Of a DNA stretch of 64,000 nucleotides, positions 45,438 to 54,325 are shown piece by piece. Position 1 is the first letter of the stretch. Each line of letters starts with the position of its first letter. The notes under the pieces are model-generated. The model worked only from the letters and a program-made list of their open reading frames with translations. It was not told where the DNA came from and did no database searches. The DNA is from Acidobacteriota bacterium. GTDB taxonomy: Bacteria > Acidobacteriota > Vicinamibacteria > Fen-336. The stretch covers positions 25,359-89,358 of the forward strand of contig QHVM01000081.1 of assembly GCA_003223555.1 (NCBI GenBank), written 5' to 3'. The translations under genes were made by a program, and so were the position numbers.

Positions 45438-46838
45438 CTATCCTCCTGCTGGCCCCGCGGGGGCCGGCTCCGCCCGGCCGGAGGCCGTCGCCTCCTCGGC
45501 CTGGCTCTGCTCGCCCAGCCAGCGGTCGTAGAGCTGCTGGCGCTCGCGGCGGAGATCCTCCAGGCTGCGGCCGGCTCTCGCCGCCTCCTCGGACAGCGCG
45601 CGCTCCGCCTCGCGCACGCCGGGCCACGGCTCGCCCATGACCTTCAGGAAATCCTCGTCGTACCCGAAGCCGAACACGACGACCGCCGGCGCCGGCCGGG
45701 AGTACTGGTCCGGCAGCCCGAAGGCCTCGAACGGGAACCCCCGCGCCCAGTCGACGTGGTGCCCGATGAGGTGCTTCTTCGGGTTGACGCTGGTGAGGCC
45801 GTGGGCCACGCACATGTCGGCCGCGATCGCCCACCGCGCGCGCAGGTAGTCGGAAAGGTTGCGTCCGGCCAGGAACTGGGCCTGGGTGATGGGCAGGGCG
45901 TGGCCGCCCTCCCATCGGGTCTCGAACGAGACGCCGAGGAAGGCGCTGTTGAGGCTCAGGTACACCTCGTCGCCCCGCGTCCACACCGAGTGCCCGGCGT
46001 GGTTGGCCTTGGTTTCCTCTTCCACCACCCGGTACACGCGGCCGAAGCGGTCGACGACGTAGTTGTAGAGGTGATTCCGCCGCACGTAGCGCAGCAGGCG
46101 CTGGGTGCTGTCGCGCAGCGTCTCGTTGTACGCGGCCTCGAGCGGCCACACGTCGCTCTCGGAGGTGTGGAAGAGGATCCCCACCGGGCGGGACTGCACC
46201 TCCCCGCGGAGGCCGCTCGTGCGGTCGAAGACACGGAAGCGGCGGGGCTCCCCCCCCACCTCGTAGGTGTTGTCGATGCGGAGGCCATTGCTGTAAAGCT
46301 CGAAGCCGGCTCCCATCTCGACCAGCCACACCGAGGCGGGAGCCAGGCCGGCCCGGGGCGGCAGCGCCACCGGTCCCACCGACGCGGAGCCGGGCACGGA
46401 CGCCATCACCGGATCGGCGTTCGGACGCGCGTGGCGATAGGCCGCCGAGCCGACGGCGAACACCACCACGAGCGCGGCCAGGCCCATCACCAGCCGGCCG
46501 GCGGCGAGGAGCAGGGTCAGGGCGGCCGCAGCGCGGCTGACGAGCACCTTGCGTCGCGCGCCGGGGCCTCCCGCCGCCTGCGGCTCCCGGGCCGAGAGCC
46601 CGCGCAGGCTCTCGAGGCTCGCCCAGCGGTAGAGGATGCGGCGCGCGCGGCCGGAAGGCACGCCATCGACGGGGGCCAGGCGCGGGTAGTCGCGCAGCGA
46701 GCTGCGGAGGAAGCGGAGCTTGGCCACCGGATCCTGGATCTCGCGGCCGACGGCCTCGACCTCGGCGACGTACTCCTCGGCCGCCGCGGCCGATGGCCGG
46801 CCGGCCCGGTCCTTGGCGCTTCCTCCCAACGCTTTCAA
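45438..46838 (-). CDS. Membrane-anchored N-acetylmuramoyl-L-alanine amidase-like protein
   Basis: A 466-aa protein. A cytoplasmic N-terminal region of about 95 residues precedes one long hydrophobic stretch (about 105-135), then a periplasmic Amidase_2/PGRP domain: GILFHTSESD, HLYNYVVDRFGRVYRVVEEE, NHAGHSVW, LSLNSAFLGVSFE and IGHHVDWARGFPFEAFG. Two histidine zinc ligands are visible; the third ligand normally in a DPG segment is not (RGFPFEAF there), so activity is uncertain. A charged coiled coil ends the protein. It is the first gene of the operon with the actin-like and AAA proteins. Confidence 0.8.
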   Translation of the reverse strand: MKALGGSAKDRAGRPSAAAAEEYVAEVEAVGREIQDPVAKLRFLRSSLRDYPRLAPVDGVPSGRARRILYRWASLESLRGLSAREPQAAGGPGARRKVLVSRAAAALTLLLAAGRLVMGLAALVVVFAVGSAAYRHARPNADPVMASVPGSASVGPVALPPRAGLAPASVWLVEMGAGFELYSNGLRIDNTYEVGGEPRRFRVFDRTSGLRGEVQSRPVGILFHTSESDVWPLEAAYNETLRDSTQRLLRYVRRNHLYNYVVDRFGRVYRVVEEETKANHAGHSVWTRGDEVYLSLNSAFLGVSFETRWEGGHALPITQAQFLAGRNLSDYLRARWAIAADMCVAHGLTSVNPKKHLIGHHVDWARGFPFEAFGLPDQYSRPAPAVVVFGFGYDEDFLKVMGEPWPGVREAERALSEEAARAGRSLEDLRRERQQLYDRWLGEQSQAEEATASGRAEPAPAGPAGG

Positions 46839-46895
46839 AGCGCGGCGATTATAGGCCCGCGGCCGGCCGAGGACAAGTGACCGCGATCGCAGGAC

Positions 46896-47300
46896 CTAGC
46901 GCCCGATCAGGGGACGCGGGAACAGGACCGAGGCGCGCGGCGAGCGCAGATACGGGAAGAGCAGGGCACAGGAAGGCACCTCGTACAGGCTCTCCCACAC
47001 GAGGGATTCCGGAAAGCGCACCGGCGCGTGGGCGAAGGCGAGAGCGAGCACCACGGCGTCGGTGGCGAGCACGGCCAGGCAGTAGACCATGGCGATCGAT
47101 CGGCAGACCGCGATTCGCCGCCAGAGGCCCCAGGCCAGCAGCAGGTTCAGCAGGGCGCGGCCGGCCGCGCCCCACAACGCCCAGAGCGCCAGCGGGCGGG
47201 GCAGCTCGTACAGGGCGGCGCCCAGGTGGAGCAGCCCTCCGGCGGCGAAGAATCCCGCCGTGATCCACACTCCGGACGGCACGCCGTGGCGAGCGCTCAT
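46896..47300 (-). CDS. Four-helix membrane protein of unknown function
   Basis: A 134-aa protein with four predicted membrane helices (ITAGFFAAGGLLHLGAALYEL, LALWALWGAAGRALLNLLLAW, SIAMVYCLAVLATDAVVLAL, and a shorter last one) and a C-terminal tail SPRASVLFPRPLIGR. No motif recognised. It lies 57 bp upstream of the amidase gene on the same strand and could be the true first gene of that operon. Confidence 0.65.
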   Translation of the reverse strand: MSARHGVPSGVWITAGFFAAGGLLHLGAALYELPRPLALWALWGAAGRALLNLLLAWGLWRRIAVCRSIAMVYCLAVLATDAVVLALAFAHAPVRFPESLVWESLYEVPSCALLFPYLRSPRASVLFPRPLIGR

Positions 47301-47356
47301 GGAGGCGAAGGCGGATTATAGGTCTTGAGGGCGCTCCTCCCCGGGGCCTAGAATGA

Positions 47357-47773
47357 ATGGGCGGGATCCGGGCGGTGGGAGCGTTCACGAGGCCGATGGA
47401 GAAGGCGCGCGAAGGCGTGGGACGGCGGGCGCCGCGGCTGTCCGTGGAGCTGCCGGGGGCCCTCGTCAGCCGCCGCACGCGCCCGGTCACCGTCGTGGAC
47501 CTGAGCCTTACCGGCTGCCTCGTCCGCTGCGACGCGGCCCTGGACACCGGCCAGGTCCTCGACCTGCGCACCGAGCTGGCCTCGGCCCCTTTCGCCGCGA
47601 AGGTGAGGGTCACCGAGTCCTACCTGGACGGGTCGACCGGCCCGGCGGGCCCTCCGCGTTACCTGGCCGGGCTGGCCTTCCTGAGCCTCCAGGCACAGGA
47701 GGAGGCCCGGCTGCGCCGCTTCCTGAACGACGAGCGGAGACGGAGGCGCAGTGCGGACCCGGCCGCTCGCTGA
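47357..47773 (+). CDS. PilZ domain protein
   Basis: About 138 aa: RRAPRLSVELPGALVSRRT and VVDLSLTGCLVRCD supply the PilZ beta-barrel entry (an R-rich region followed by DLSxxG), and GLAFLSLQAQEEARLRRFL closes the domain. The c-di-GMP RxxxR motif is incomplete. Translation may start at 47357 or at the ATG 47396, which is nearer the conserved part. The 3' end overlaps the acetyltransferase gene by 23 bp, so they form an operon. Confidence 0.75.
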   Translation: MGGIRAVGAFTRPMEKAREGVGRRAPRLSVELPGALVSRRTRPVTVVDLSLTGCLVRCDAALDTGQVLDLRTELASAPFAAKVRVTESYLDGSTGPAGPPRYLAGLAFLSLQAQEEARLRRFLNDERRRRRSADPAAR

Positions 47774-48698
47774 GCTCTCCGCGCGCGACCTGCGGCCGCT
47801 CCTGGCCGAGGAGTCCGAGCACTGGGGCGGCGAGCTGTTCTGGGACTACGCCGACGTGTCGGCGGCGGTGGCGAGCGGCCTCGAGCGGGGAGCCCTGAGC
47901 GGGCTCGTCCTCCAGGACGGCCCCCACTGCGTGGCGTACTGCTACTACATGCTCGACGGCGGACGGGCCATCGTCGGATCGGTCTTCGCGGCCGAAGGCT
48001 TCCGGGGCCGGCGCCTCGAGGAAGGGCTCCTGCGCGAGGTGCTGGCGGAGGCCCAGGGGCACGAAGGCCCCGAGCGCGTGGAATGCCAGACGCTGTTCTC
48101 CACCGCCGCCTCGGCCGAGGACCTGTTCGCCCGGGCCGGCTTCCAGAGCCGCTCCCGGCACTACCTGGTGCGGTTGCTGTCGGAGCGGGTCGAGACGGCC
48201 CCGCGCGCGTGGCGGCTGCGGCCGGTGCGCCGCGAGGACCTGGCGACCGCCGCCCACATCATCCACCGCAGCCACCAGGGCAGCCTCGACGCCGCGCTCA
48301 ACCTTACCTACGCGACGCCCGCCTTCTGCCGGGGCTTCGTCGAGACGCTGGTGCTCCGCGCCGGCTGCGGGCGGTTCGACGGCGAGGCCTCGTTCATCGC
48401 CGACGGGCCGGAAGGAGCGGTGGGAGTGCTGCTGGCCAGCCATCTCTCGCGCACCAACGGCCACGTCTGCCAGGTCTCGGTCCTCCCCTCCGGCCAGGGG
48501 CGGGGCGTGGGCGCGGCCCTCATGAGCGCCGCCCTCGCCGCCTTCCGGCGGCAGGGGCTCGAGACCGCCAGCCTGTCCGTCACCCTCGACAACCATCGGG
48601 CCTATCGCCTCTACCAGCGCCTGGGCTTCCGGCTGCGCAAGCGCTTCGCGGCCCACGCCTGGGTGCGGCCGCCGGCACGCATCGAGCTGCCCGCGTGA
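47751..48698 (+). CDS. Tandem GNAT acetyltransferase
   Basis: A 315-aa protein with two GNAT halves. The first (about 1-150) has VGSVFAAEGFRGRRLEEGLL, a degenerate acetyl-CoA loop. The second (about 160-310) has VSVLPSGQGRGVGAALMSAAL, the R/Q-x-x-G-x-G/A motif, then VTLDNHRAYRLYQRLGF, the typical C-terminal beta-bulge. The second half is likely catalytic; the first may be structural. Substrate unknown. GTG start. Its stop overlaps the TPR gene start (GTGA). Confidence 0.85.
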   Translation: MRTRPLAELSARDLRPLLAEESEHWGGELFWDYADVSAAVASGLERGALSGLVLQDGPHCVAYCYYMLDGGRAIVGSVFAAEGFRGRRLEEGLLREVLAEAQGHEGPERVECQTLFSTAASAEDLFARAGFQSRSRHYLVRLLSERVETAPRAWRLRPVRREDLATAAHIIHRSHQGSLDAALNLTYATPAFCRGFVETLVLRAGCGRFDGEASFIADGPEGAVGVLLASHLSRTNGHVCQVSVLPSGQGRGVGAALMSAALAAFRRQGLETASLSVTLDNHRAYRLYQRLGFRLRKRFAAHAWVRPPARIELPA

Positions 48699-50251
48699 GC
48701 GGGGCCCCGCTGGTGATCCTGCTGGCGACGGCGCCGGCTGGCCCGGCCGCCGCGCCGGGGCCGGTCACGCTGGTGCTTCCGCTCGAGCCGGCCGAGGCGG
48801 CGGACGCGCATGCGTGGGTCGGCCCCGCCGTGTCCCAGCTTCTCGCCCGCGGCCTGGCGGCGGCCGGCGTGCCGGTGGCCGGGCGCGTCGAGCAGCTGCG
48901 GGCCCAGGCCGCCCTCGAGCTGCCACGGGTCAGCCTGACCCGTGCCACGTCGCTGCGGATCGCGGAGGCGCTGGGCGCCGGCCGGCTCGTGGTCGGCACC
49001 TACCAGCTCCAGGCGGACGAGCTCCAGGTCTCCCTCCGGCTGCTCGACGTCGCGCGCGCGAGCCTCAGCACGCCGATCGTCGCGTCGAGTCCCCTCGTCA
49101 CGCTGTCCGATCTGGCCCACGGCCTCGCCTGGGACGTGGCGCTGGCCGGGCCGACTCCCCCTGCCGTCACCCGCGACGCGTTCCTGGCGCGCCGCGTGAG
49201 CGTGCCCTTCGATGCGGTCAAGACGTACGGCCGCGGCCTGGCCGCCCACCGCGCCGCCGCCCAGCTCCGGCTGGTCCGGGAGGCGCTGGGCCTCGCCCCG
49301 CAGTTCCACGAGGCGCGGCTCACGCTCGGGCAGCTCCTCCGCGACGCGGGCGAGCTCTCCGCCGCCTACGAGACGCTGGTCCGCATCCCCGCCGACGCGC
49401 CGGAGTCGCGGCCGGCCCGGTTCCTCCAGGGCGTGACGCTGCTCGAGGTCGGCCGCTACCGGGAGGCGGCCGCGTTCTACCGCTCGCTGGCGGAGCAATC
49501 GGCCACACCGGCCGTGCTCAACAACCAGGCGCTGGCCGTGTTGCGGAGCCCGCAGAACGACGGCCGCGCTTCGGACCTGCTGCGGCGCGCGATCGAGCTG
49601 GCCCCCGGCCACGCGGACCTGCTCTTCAACCTCGGCTGGGCGCTGCTCGTCGAGGGCGACCGGGGAGGCGCGGAGTTCTGCATGCAGGAGGTCGTGCGGC
49701 GCGAGCCCCTCGACCCGCAGGCGCGGGTGGTCCTCGCCTGGGCCCGGCGCGGCCAGGGAGGTCCGGAGGTGGACTCGGCGTGGAAGGCGGTGCTGGCGCT
49801 GGCCCCGAGCTACCAGAGCCTCGTCACCCCCGACCCGGGCCGGCGCTTCGAGCGCATCCTGCCCGCCGAGCTGCTGCTCGACCTCGACCGCGGCGGCCGC
49901 ACGGAGGCGGAGGTGGCGGCGGGCCTCGTGGGCAAGGCGCAGCGACTCTTCCGCGCCGGTGACCTGGCGGGCGCCCTCGCGGAGCTGACCCGCGCCGCCT
50001 ATCTCGACCCCTACGCGAACGGGGTTCACCTGCTGCTCGCGCGCGTCCACCGCGCCCGCGGTGACCGCGAGCTGGCCCTCAACGAGCTGCGGATGGCGCT
50101 GTGGTCGCGGGAGGACACGGCCTTGCGGGCCGAGCTGGCGGCGGTGCTCAAGGAGGCGGGGAGGACGGCCGAAGCGCGGCTCGAAGCGGAGAAGGTGCTG
50201 AAGGCGGATCCTGGGAACGAGGCCGCGCGCAAGGTCCTCGAATCTCCCTGA
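48695..50251 (+). CDS. TPR repeat protein with N-terminal TolB/FlgO-like domain
   Basis: A 518-aa protein beginning with a GTG in a GTGA overlap. A weak signal sequence (LVILLATAPAGPAAA) is followed by a domain (about 20-150) of the kind found in predicted periplasmic integral-membrane/peptidoglycan linked proteins (VTLVLPLEPAEAADAHAWVG, IAEALGAGRLVVGTYQLQ). From about residue 200 to the end there are several TPR units (ALAVLRSPQNDGRASDLLRR, AIELAPGHADLLFNLGWALL, NELRMALWSREDT). Probably a periplasmic scaffold. The family of the first domain is a guess. Confidence 0.75.
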   Translation: MSGAPLVILLATAPAGPAAAPGPVTLVLPLEPAEAADAHAWVGPAVSQLLARGLAAAGVPVAGRVEQLRAQAALELPRVSLTRATSLRIAEALGAGRLVVGTYQLQADELQVSLRLLDVARASLSTPIVASSPLVTLSDLAHGLAWDVALAGPTPPAVTRDAFLARRVSVPFDAVKTYGRGLAAHRAAAQLRLVREALGLAPQFHEARLTLGQLLRDAGELSAAYETLVRIPADAPESRPARFLQGVTLLEVGRYREAAAFYRSLAEQSATPAVLNNQALAVLRSPQNDGRASDLLRRAIELAPGHADLLFNLGWALLVEGDRGGAEFCMQEVVRREPLDPQARVVLAWARRGQGGPEVDSAWKAVLALAPSYQSLVTPDPGRRFERILPAELLLDLDRGGRTEAEVAAGLVGKAQRLFRAGDLAGALAELTRAAYLDPYANGVHLLLARVHRARGDRELALNELRMALWSREDTALRAELAAVLKEAGRTAEARLEAEKVLKADPGNEAARKVLESP

Positions 50252-50281
50252 GCCCGCTCGGGCGCCGGGTATAATCGAGCC

Positions 50282-50887
50282 ATGTGCGCGGCTTGGCTCG
50301 CTCTCGTCCTGCTCGCCCCGGTGGTCTCCGCCGACGACGTCCGGCCCGTGCCGCGGGCGGGCCTGTCGTGGGAGGAGGCCGAGTCGCTCAACCGCAAGCT
50401 CGAGGCGATCGAGAGGCGCCGGGACGACCCTCCCCGCAAGGGCCGGCCGGACACGGTGACGGTGACCGAGTCGGAGCTGAACTCCTACCTGAACCTCACG
50501 ATGGGGGAGAAGCTCCCCAAGGAGGTCAAGGACCTCGACGTGAGGCTCGAGCACGAGCACCTGCAGGCGACGGGCATGGTCGACCTCGACAAGGTGAAGG
50601 CGAAGGTCAGCTCCACGTCCTGGAACCCGCTCATGCTCATGGGCGGCTTCGTCCCGGTGCTGCTCCGCGGCCGCCTCGTGAACCAGGATGGATTCGGCTC
50701 GATCATCTGGGAGGACGTGCGCGTCAACGCGTGGTCGGTGCCGATCGCGCTCCTCGAGCAGATGGTAGCCAGCGCCACCCGCAAGCCCGACAACCCGGGC
50801 GGCTTCGACATCAGCGCGCCCTTCCGGCTGCCGTACCAGGTACGGCGCGTCCGCCTCGAGCCGGGGAGAGCGCTGCTGGAGTTCTAG
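50282..50887 (+). CDS. Secreted protein of unknown function (201 aa)
   Basis: A signal peptide (1-17, ending VSA-DD) precedes a basic helix (EEAESLNRKLEAIERRRDD), then a beta-rich domain with SELNSYLNLTMGEKLPKEVKDLDV, DLDKVKAKVSS, GGFVPVLLRGRLVNQDGFGS and a C-terminal APFRLPYQVRRVRLEPGRAL. The pattern (two-strand lipid-contact barrel entry, ending in an I/L-rich strand) hints at a lipid-binding or DUF2993-like fold, but I do not recognise the family. It is probably the last gene of the PilZ-GNAT-TPR run. Confidence 0.65.
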   Translation: MCAAWLALVLLAPVVSADDVRPVPRAGLSWEEAESLNRKLEAIERRRDDPPRKGRPDTVTVTESELNSYLNLTMGEKLPKEVKDLDVRLEHEHLQATGMVDLDKVKAKVSSTSWNPLMLMGGFVPVLLRGRLVNQDGFGSIIWEDVRVNAWSVPIALLEQMVASATRKPDNPGGFDISAPFRLPYQVRRVRLEPGRALLEF

Positions 50888-50909
50888 CCGGATTCGTTCG
50901 TGAATGCAG

Positions 50910-50935
50910 GGGGGTGCAACCAAACCACCACCCCC
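50910..50935 (+). terminator. Weak GC hairpin before recG
   Basis: A 7-bp stem GGGGGTG / CACCCCC with a 12-nt loop, 23 bp after the preceding stop. No T-run follows, so it is only a possible terminator. The rest of 50936-51047 contains no gene. Confidence 0.3.
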
Positions 50936-51047
50936 GCGCGCATTCGCGCCCCCCCCGGGTCGCTCGCTCGGGTGAATCCCTCGCTTGCTGCTCATTGTTT
51001 CGGGGCGGTCCTCGGCCGCGCCGCAACCGTGGGATGATCCTCTGCCG

Positions 51048-53144
51048 ATGTTCGACCTGAACGGGCCGGTCCAGTTCGTCAAGGGCGTCGGGCCGCAGCG
51101 GGCCGAGGCCCTGGCCAAGGCCGGTATTCGCACGGTGGAGGACCTCCTCTACCACCTGCCCCTCCGTTACGAGGACCGGCGCCACTTCGCCCGCATCGGC
51201 GCGCTTCGGGCGGGCATGAAGATCGCGGTGGCAGGAACGATCACCGCGGCGGGCCTGCGTCGCGCCCGGCGCATGTCGCTCTACGAGGTGCGCCTCGACG
51301 ACGGCACCGGCCGGCTCAAGGCGCTCTGGTTCAACCAGCCTTTCCTGAAGGACAGCCTCCAGCGGGGCCGGCGGGTGGTGCTCTTCGGCGCCGTCGAGCG
51401 CGATTCCTACGGCGGGTCGCAACTGATGATGTCCTCGCCCCAGTGGGAGGCGATGGAGGAAGAGGACGCGCCGGGAGTGCACACGGGGCGGATCGTGCCC
51501 GTGTACGAGCGGCTCGGACCGCTCTCGGGCAAGGCCCTGCGCCGCATCCTGGTCCGCCTGGCCGCCGACGTGCCCGGCGGCCTGGCCGACCCCATGCCTC
51601 CCGACCTGCGTTCCCGGCTCGGAGTGGTGAGCCGGAGCGAGGCGCTGCGGAGGCTCCATCTTCCCGGCCCCGAGGAAGACGTGGAGCGGCTCAACGCCGC
51701 CCGCGGCGAGGCGCATCGGCGGCTGATCCTGGAGGAGCTGTTCCTCTTCCAGCTCGGGCTCGCCCTTCGCCGGCGCGGCGTGCGCCGGCGGCGCAAGGGC
51801 ATCGCCTTCGAGGTGACCGGCCGCGCGCGGGAGGCGGTCAAGCGCATCCTGCCCTTCCACCTCACGGACGCCCAGAAGCGCGTGCTGCGGCAGATCGCGG
51901 ACGACATGCAGTCGCCGCACCCGATGAACCGGCTCGTGCAGGGCGACGTGGGCTCGGGCAAGACGATGGTGGCGCTGCTGTCGATGGTGATCGCGCTGGA
52001 GAACGGCCATCAGGCCGCCTTCATGGCCCCCACCGAGATCCTGGCCGAACAGCACTTCCTGGCCTTCCGCCGGCTGCTCTCGCGGTGCCCGTACCGGGTG
52101 GAGCTGCTGAGCGCGGCCCTCAAGGGCTCCGCCCGGGCGGCCGCGCTCGCCCGCCTCGCCTCGGGCGAGGCCCAGATCGCGGTCGGCACCCACGCCCTCA
52201 TCCAGGAGGGCGTGCGGTTCCACCGGCTGGGGCTGGCCGTGGTCGACGAGCAGCACCGCTTCGGCGTGCTGCAGCGCGAGGACCTCATCCGGAAGGGCTA
52301 CGACGCGGACGTGCTGGTGATGACGGCCACTCCCATCCCGCGGACCCTGGCCCTCACCGCATACGGCGACCTCGACGTCTCGGTGGTGGACGAGCGGCCG
52401 CCAGGCCGCCACCCGATCACGACCGTGCTGCGCCGGGCCTCCGAGCGCCGGGCGGTCGTCGACCTCGTGCGCTCCGAGGTCGCGGGCGGCCGGCAGGCCT
52501 ACGTCGTCTATCCGCTCGTCGAGGAATCCGAGAAGCTCGAGGACGTGCGCGCCGCCACCCAGATGGCCGAGGAGTGGCGCGCCGCGCTGCCCGGCGTCAC
52601 CGTCGAGCTGCTCCACGGGCGCCTGAAGAGCGCCGACAAGGAGCGCGTGATGGCGGCGTTCTCGGGGGGCGCGATCCAGGTGCTGGTGGCCACGACCGTC
52701 ATCGAGGTCGGCCTGGACGTGCCGAACGCGACCGTCATGGTCGTCGAGCATGCGGAACGCTTCGGCCTCGCCCAGCTCCACCAGCTGCGCGGCCGGGTGG
52801 GCCGCGGCGGGCATGCTTCGACCTGCGTCCTCGTCTGCCACGGCCGGCTCTCGGACGACGCGCGGGCCCGCATCGAGGTCATGGTGGGAACCGAAGACGG
52901 CTTCGCCATCGCGGAGCGGGATCTCGAGATCCGCGGACCGGGCGACTTCTTCGGCACGCGGCAGTGGGGCCTGCCGGGCCTCCGGGCCAGCAACCTGGTC
53001 CGGGACCGCGACCTGCTCGAGAAGGCGCGCGCGGAGGCGTTCCGGTGCGTGGAAGAGATGGAGACCACGGGCCGCGGGCCGCTGCCGGCGCTCCTCGCGG
53101 ATGGGGCGTGGGAGCGCCGTTTCGGCCTGGCCGAGGTGGGGTGA
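51048..53144 (+). CDS. recG: ATP-dependent DNA helicase RecG
   Basis: A 698-aa RecG. The wedge domain (VQFVKGVGPQRAEALAKAGIRTVEDL..., OB fold to about residue 180) is followed by helicase motifs: Walker A GDVGSGKT (about 297), APTEILAEQH, DEQHRFGV (about 398), TATPIPRTL, and the C-terminal VIEVGLDVPNA and QLRGRVGRG, with the RecG tail ending near FGTRQWGLPGLR. It remodels stalled forks and Holliday junctions. The ATG at 51048 (MFDLNGPVQFV) is used rather than an upstream in-frame start. A CGCAGAGG element starts at its stop. Confidence 0.96.
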   Translation: MFDLNGPVQFVKGVGPQRAEALAKAGIRTVEDLLYHLPLRYEDRRHFARIGALRAGMKIAVAGTITAAGLRRARRMSLYEVRLDDGTGRLKALWFNQPFLKDSLQRGRRVVLFGAVERDSYGGSQLMMSSPQWEAMEEEDAPGVHTGRIVPVYERLGPLSGKALRRILVRLAADVPGGLADPMPPDLRSRLGVVSRSEALRRLHLPGPEEDVERLNAARGEAHRRLILEELFLFQLGLALRRRGVRRRRKGIAFEVTGRAREAVKRILPFHLTDAQKRVLRQIADDMQSPHPMNRLVQGDVGSGKTMVALLSMVIALENGHQAAFMAPTEILAEQHFLAFRRLLSRCPYRVELLSAALKGSARAAALARLASGEAQIAVGTHALIQEGVRFHRLGLAVVDEQHRFGVLQREDLIRKGYDADVLVMTATPIPRTLALTAYGDLDVSVVDERPPGRHPITTVLRRASERRAVVDLVRSEVAGGRQAYVVYPLVEESEKLEDVRAATQMAEEWRAALPGVTVELLHGRLKSADKERVMAAFSGGAIQVLVATTVIEVGLDVPNATVMVVEHAERFGLAQLHQLRGRVGRGGHASTCVLVCHGRLSDDARARIEVMVGTEDGFAIAERDLEIRGPGDFFGTRQWGLPGLRASNLVRDRDLLEKARAEAFRCVEEMETTGRGPLPALLADGAWERRFGLAEVG

Positions 53145-53190
53145 ACGCAGAGGCCGCAGAGGCGCGCAGAGGCCGCCGAGAACGGGAAAG
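53144..53190. repeat. CGCAGAGG repeat, partial copy
   Basis: AACGCAGAGGCCGCAGAGG followed by a third CGCAGAGG unit, starting at the recG stop codon. It matches the left half of the fuller elements at 23639, 56285 and 59488 but has no right arm. It fills most of the recG-rsmD gap. Confidence 0.75.
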
Positions 53191-53202
53191 ACGGGATTAG
53201 AG

Positions 53203-53784
53203 TTGGCGCGGATCATCGGCGGGCAGGGTAAGGGCCGGCGGCTCAAGTCCCCGCGCGGGCGGGCCACGCGGCCGACCGGGGCGCGGGTCCGGCAGACGTT
53301 GTTCGACATCCTGGCCCCGCGCCTGCCCGGATGCCGGTTCCTCGACGCCTTCGCCGGCGCCGGCGCCGTGGGGCTCGAAGCGCTCTCCCGCGGGGCGGCC
53401 CTGGTCGTCCTCGTCGACGCCAGCGCGGAGGCGGTGGCGGCACTGCGGGCCAACGCCTCCGCCCTCACCGCGACGGGAGGAGAGGTGCGCATCGTCCGCC
53501 AGGCCGCCCCGACCGCGCTGGCCGCCTTCGCCGAGGCCGGCGAGCGCTTCGACCTCGTCTACATCGATCCTCCCTACGACAGCGACCTCTACGAGACGGC
53601 CCTCGAGCGGGCGGGACGGCGGGGCCTGCTGGCCGAGGACGGCATCGTCGTGGCCGAGCACTTCCACAAACGGCCGCTCCCGGAGAGAATAGGGGACCTT
53701 TCGCGGACCCGAGACGTCCGCGTGGGCGACCACCGTCTCAGCTTCTACCGGAGGCAGCCCGAGAGTGCCCGCCCGCAACCGTGA
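53203..53784 (+). CDS. rsmD: 16S rRNA (guanine966-N2)-methyltransferase RsmD
   Basis: A 193-aa class I methyltransferase: ARIIGGQGKGRRLKSPRG N-terminus, ATRPTGARVRQTLFDIL, SAM loop FLDAFAGAGAVGLEALSRGA and catalytic DPPY (YIDPPYDS, about residue 122). RsmD methylates G966 of 16S rRNA. The start is a TTG at 53203, since homology begins there. It overlaps coaD by 20 bp, a common bacterial arrangement. Confidence 0.95.
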   Translation: MARIIGGQGKGRRLKSPRGRATRPTGARVRQTLFDILAPRLPGCRFLDAFAGAGAVGLEALSRGAALVVLVDASAEAVAALRANASALTATGGEVRIVRQAAPTALAAFAEAGERFDLVYIDPPYDSDLYETALERAGRRGLLAEDGIVVAEHFHKRPLPERIGDLSRTRDVRVGDHRLSFYRRQPESARPQP

Positions 53785-54325
53785 CGGCCATCGAAAGCGT
53801 TCGCTCGCCGTCTTCCCCGGCTCGTTCGATCCCATCACCAACGGGCACCTGGACATCATCGGCCGCGGGCTGTCGGTGTTCGACCAGGTCACGATCGCGA
53901 TCCTCGTCAATCCCGAGAAGCACCCCCTCTTCACGGTGGAGGAGCGGGTCGACCTCATACGCGAGGCGTTCCGCGGCGAGGACCGGGTGCAGGTGGACAC
54001 GTTCTCCGGCCTGCTCGTCGATTACGCGGAGAGGGTCGGCGCCTCGGTGATCGTGCGCGGCCTGCGCGCCATCTCGGACTTCGAGTACGAGTTCCAGATG
54101 GGCCTGATGAACCGCCGGCTGAACCCGCGCATCGAGACGGTGTTCATGATGCCGGCCGAGAGCTACTCGTACCTCTCTTCGCGCCTCGTGAAGGAGGTGT
54201 TCCAGCTCGGAGGACCGGTGCGGGACCTGGTCCCGGCGGCGGTCGAGCGGCGGCTGCGCGAGAAGTACGGAACATCCGCGCCGCAACCCGTCGCGCGGCG
54301 CCGCGCGCGGACGCGGCGGGCATGA
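53765..54325 (+). CDS. coaD: Phosphopantetheine adenylyltransferase CoaD
   Basis: A 186-aa nucleotidyltransferase. AVFPGSFDPITNGHLDII carries the TxGH motif (about residues 27-30), VRGLRAISDFEYEFQM is the substrate region and YSYLSSRLVKEV the ATP-binding ISSTxx-like site. It makes dephospho-CoA from 4'-phosphopantetheine. The GTG start lies inside the rsmD end. A basic tail (PVARRRARTRRA) extends past the usual length of about 165. Its stop overlaps the aminotransferase ATG (ATGA). Confidence 0.96.
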   Translation: MPARNRDGHRKRSLAVFPGSFDPITNGHLDIIGRGLSVFDQVTIAILVNPEKHPLFTVEERVDLIREAFRGEDRVQVDTFSGLLVDYAERVGASVIVRGLRAISDFEYEFQMGLMNRRLNPRIETVFMMPAESYSYLSSRLVKEVFQLGGPVRDLVPAAVERRLREKYGTSAPQPVARRRARTRRA

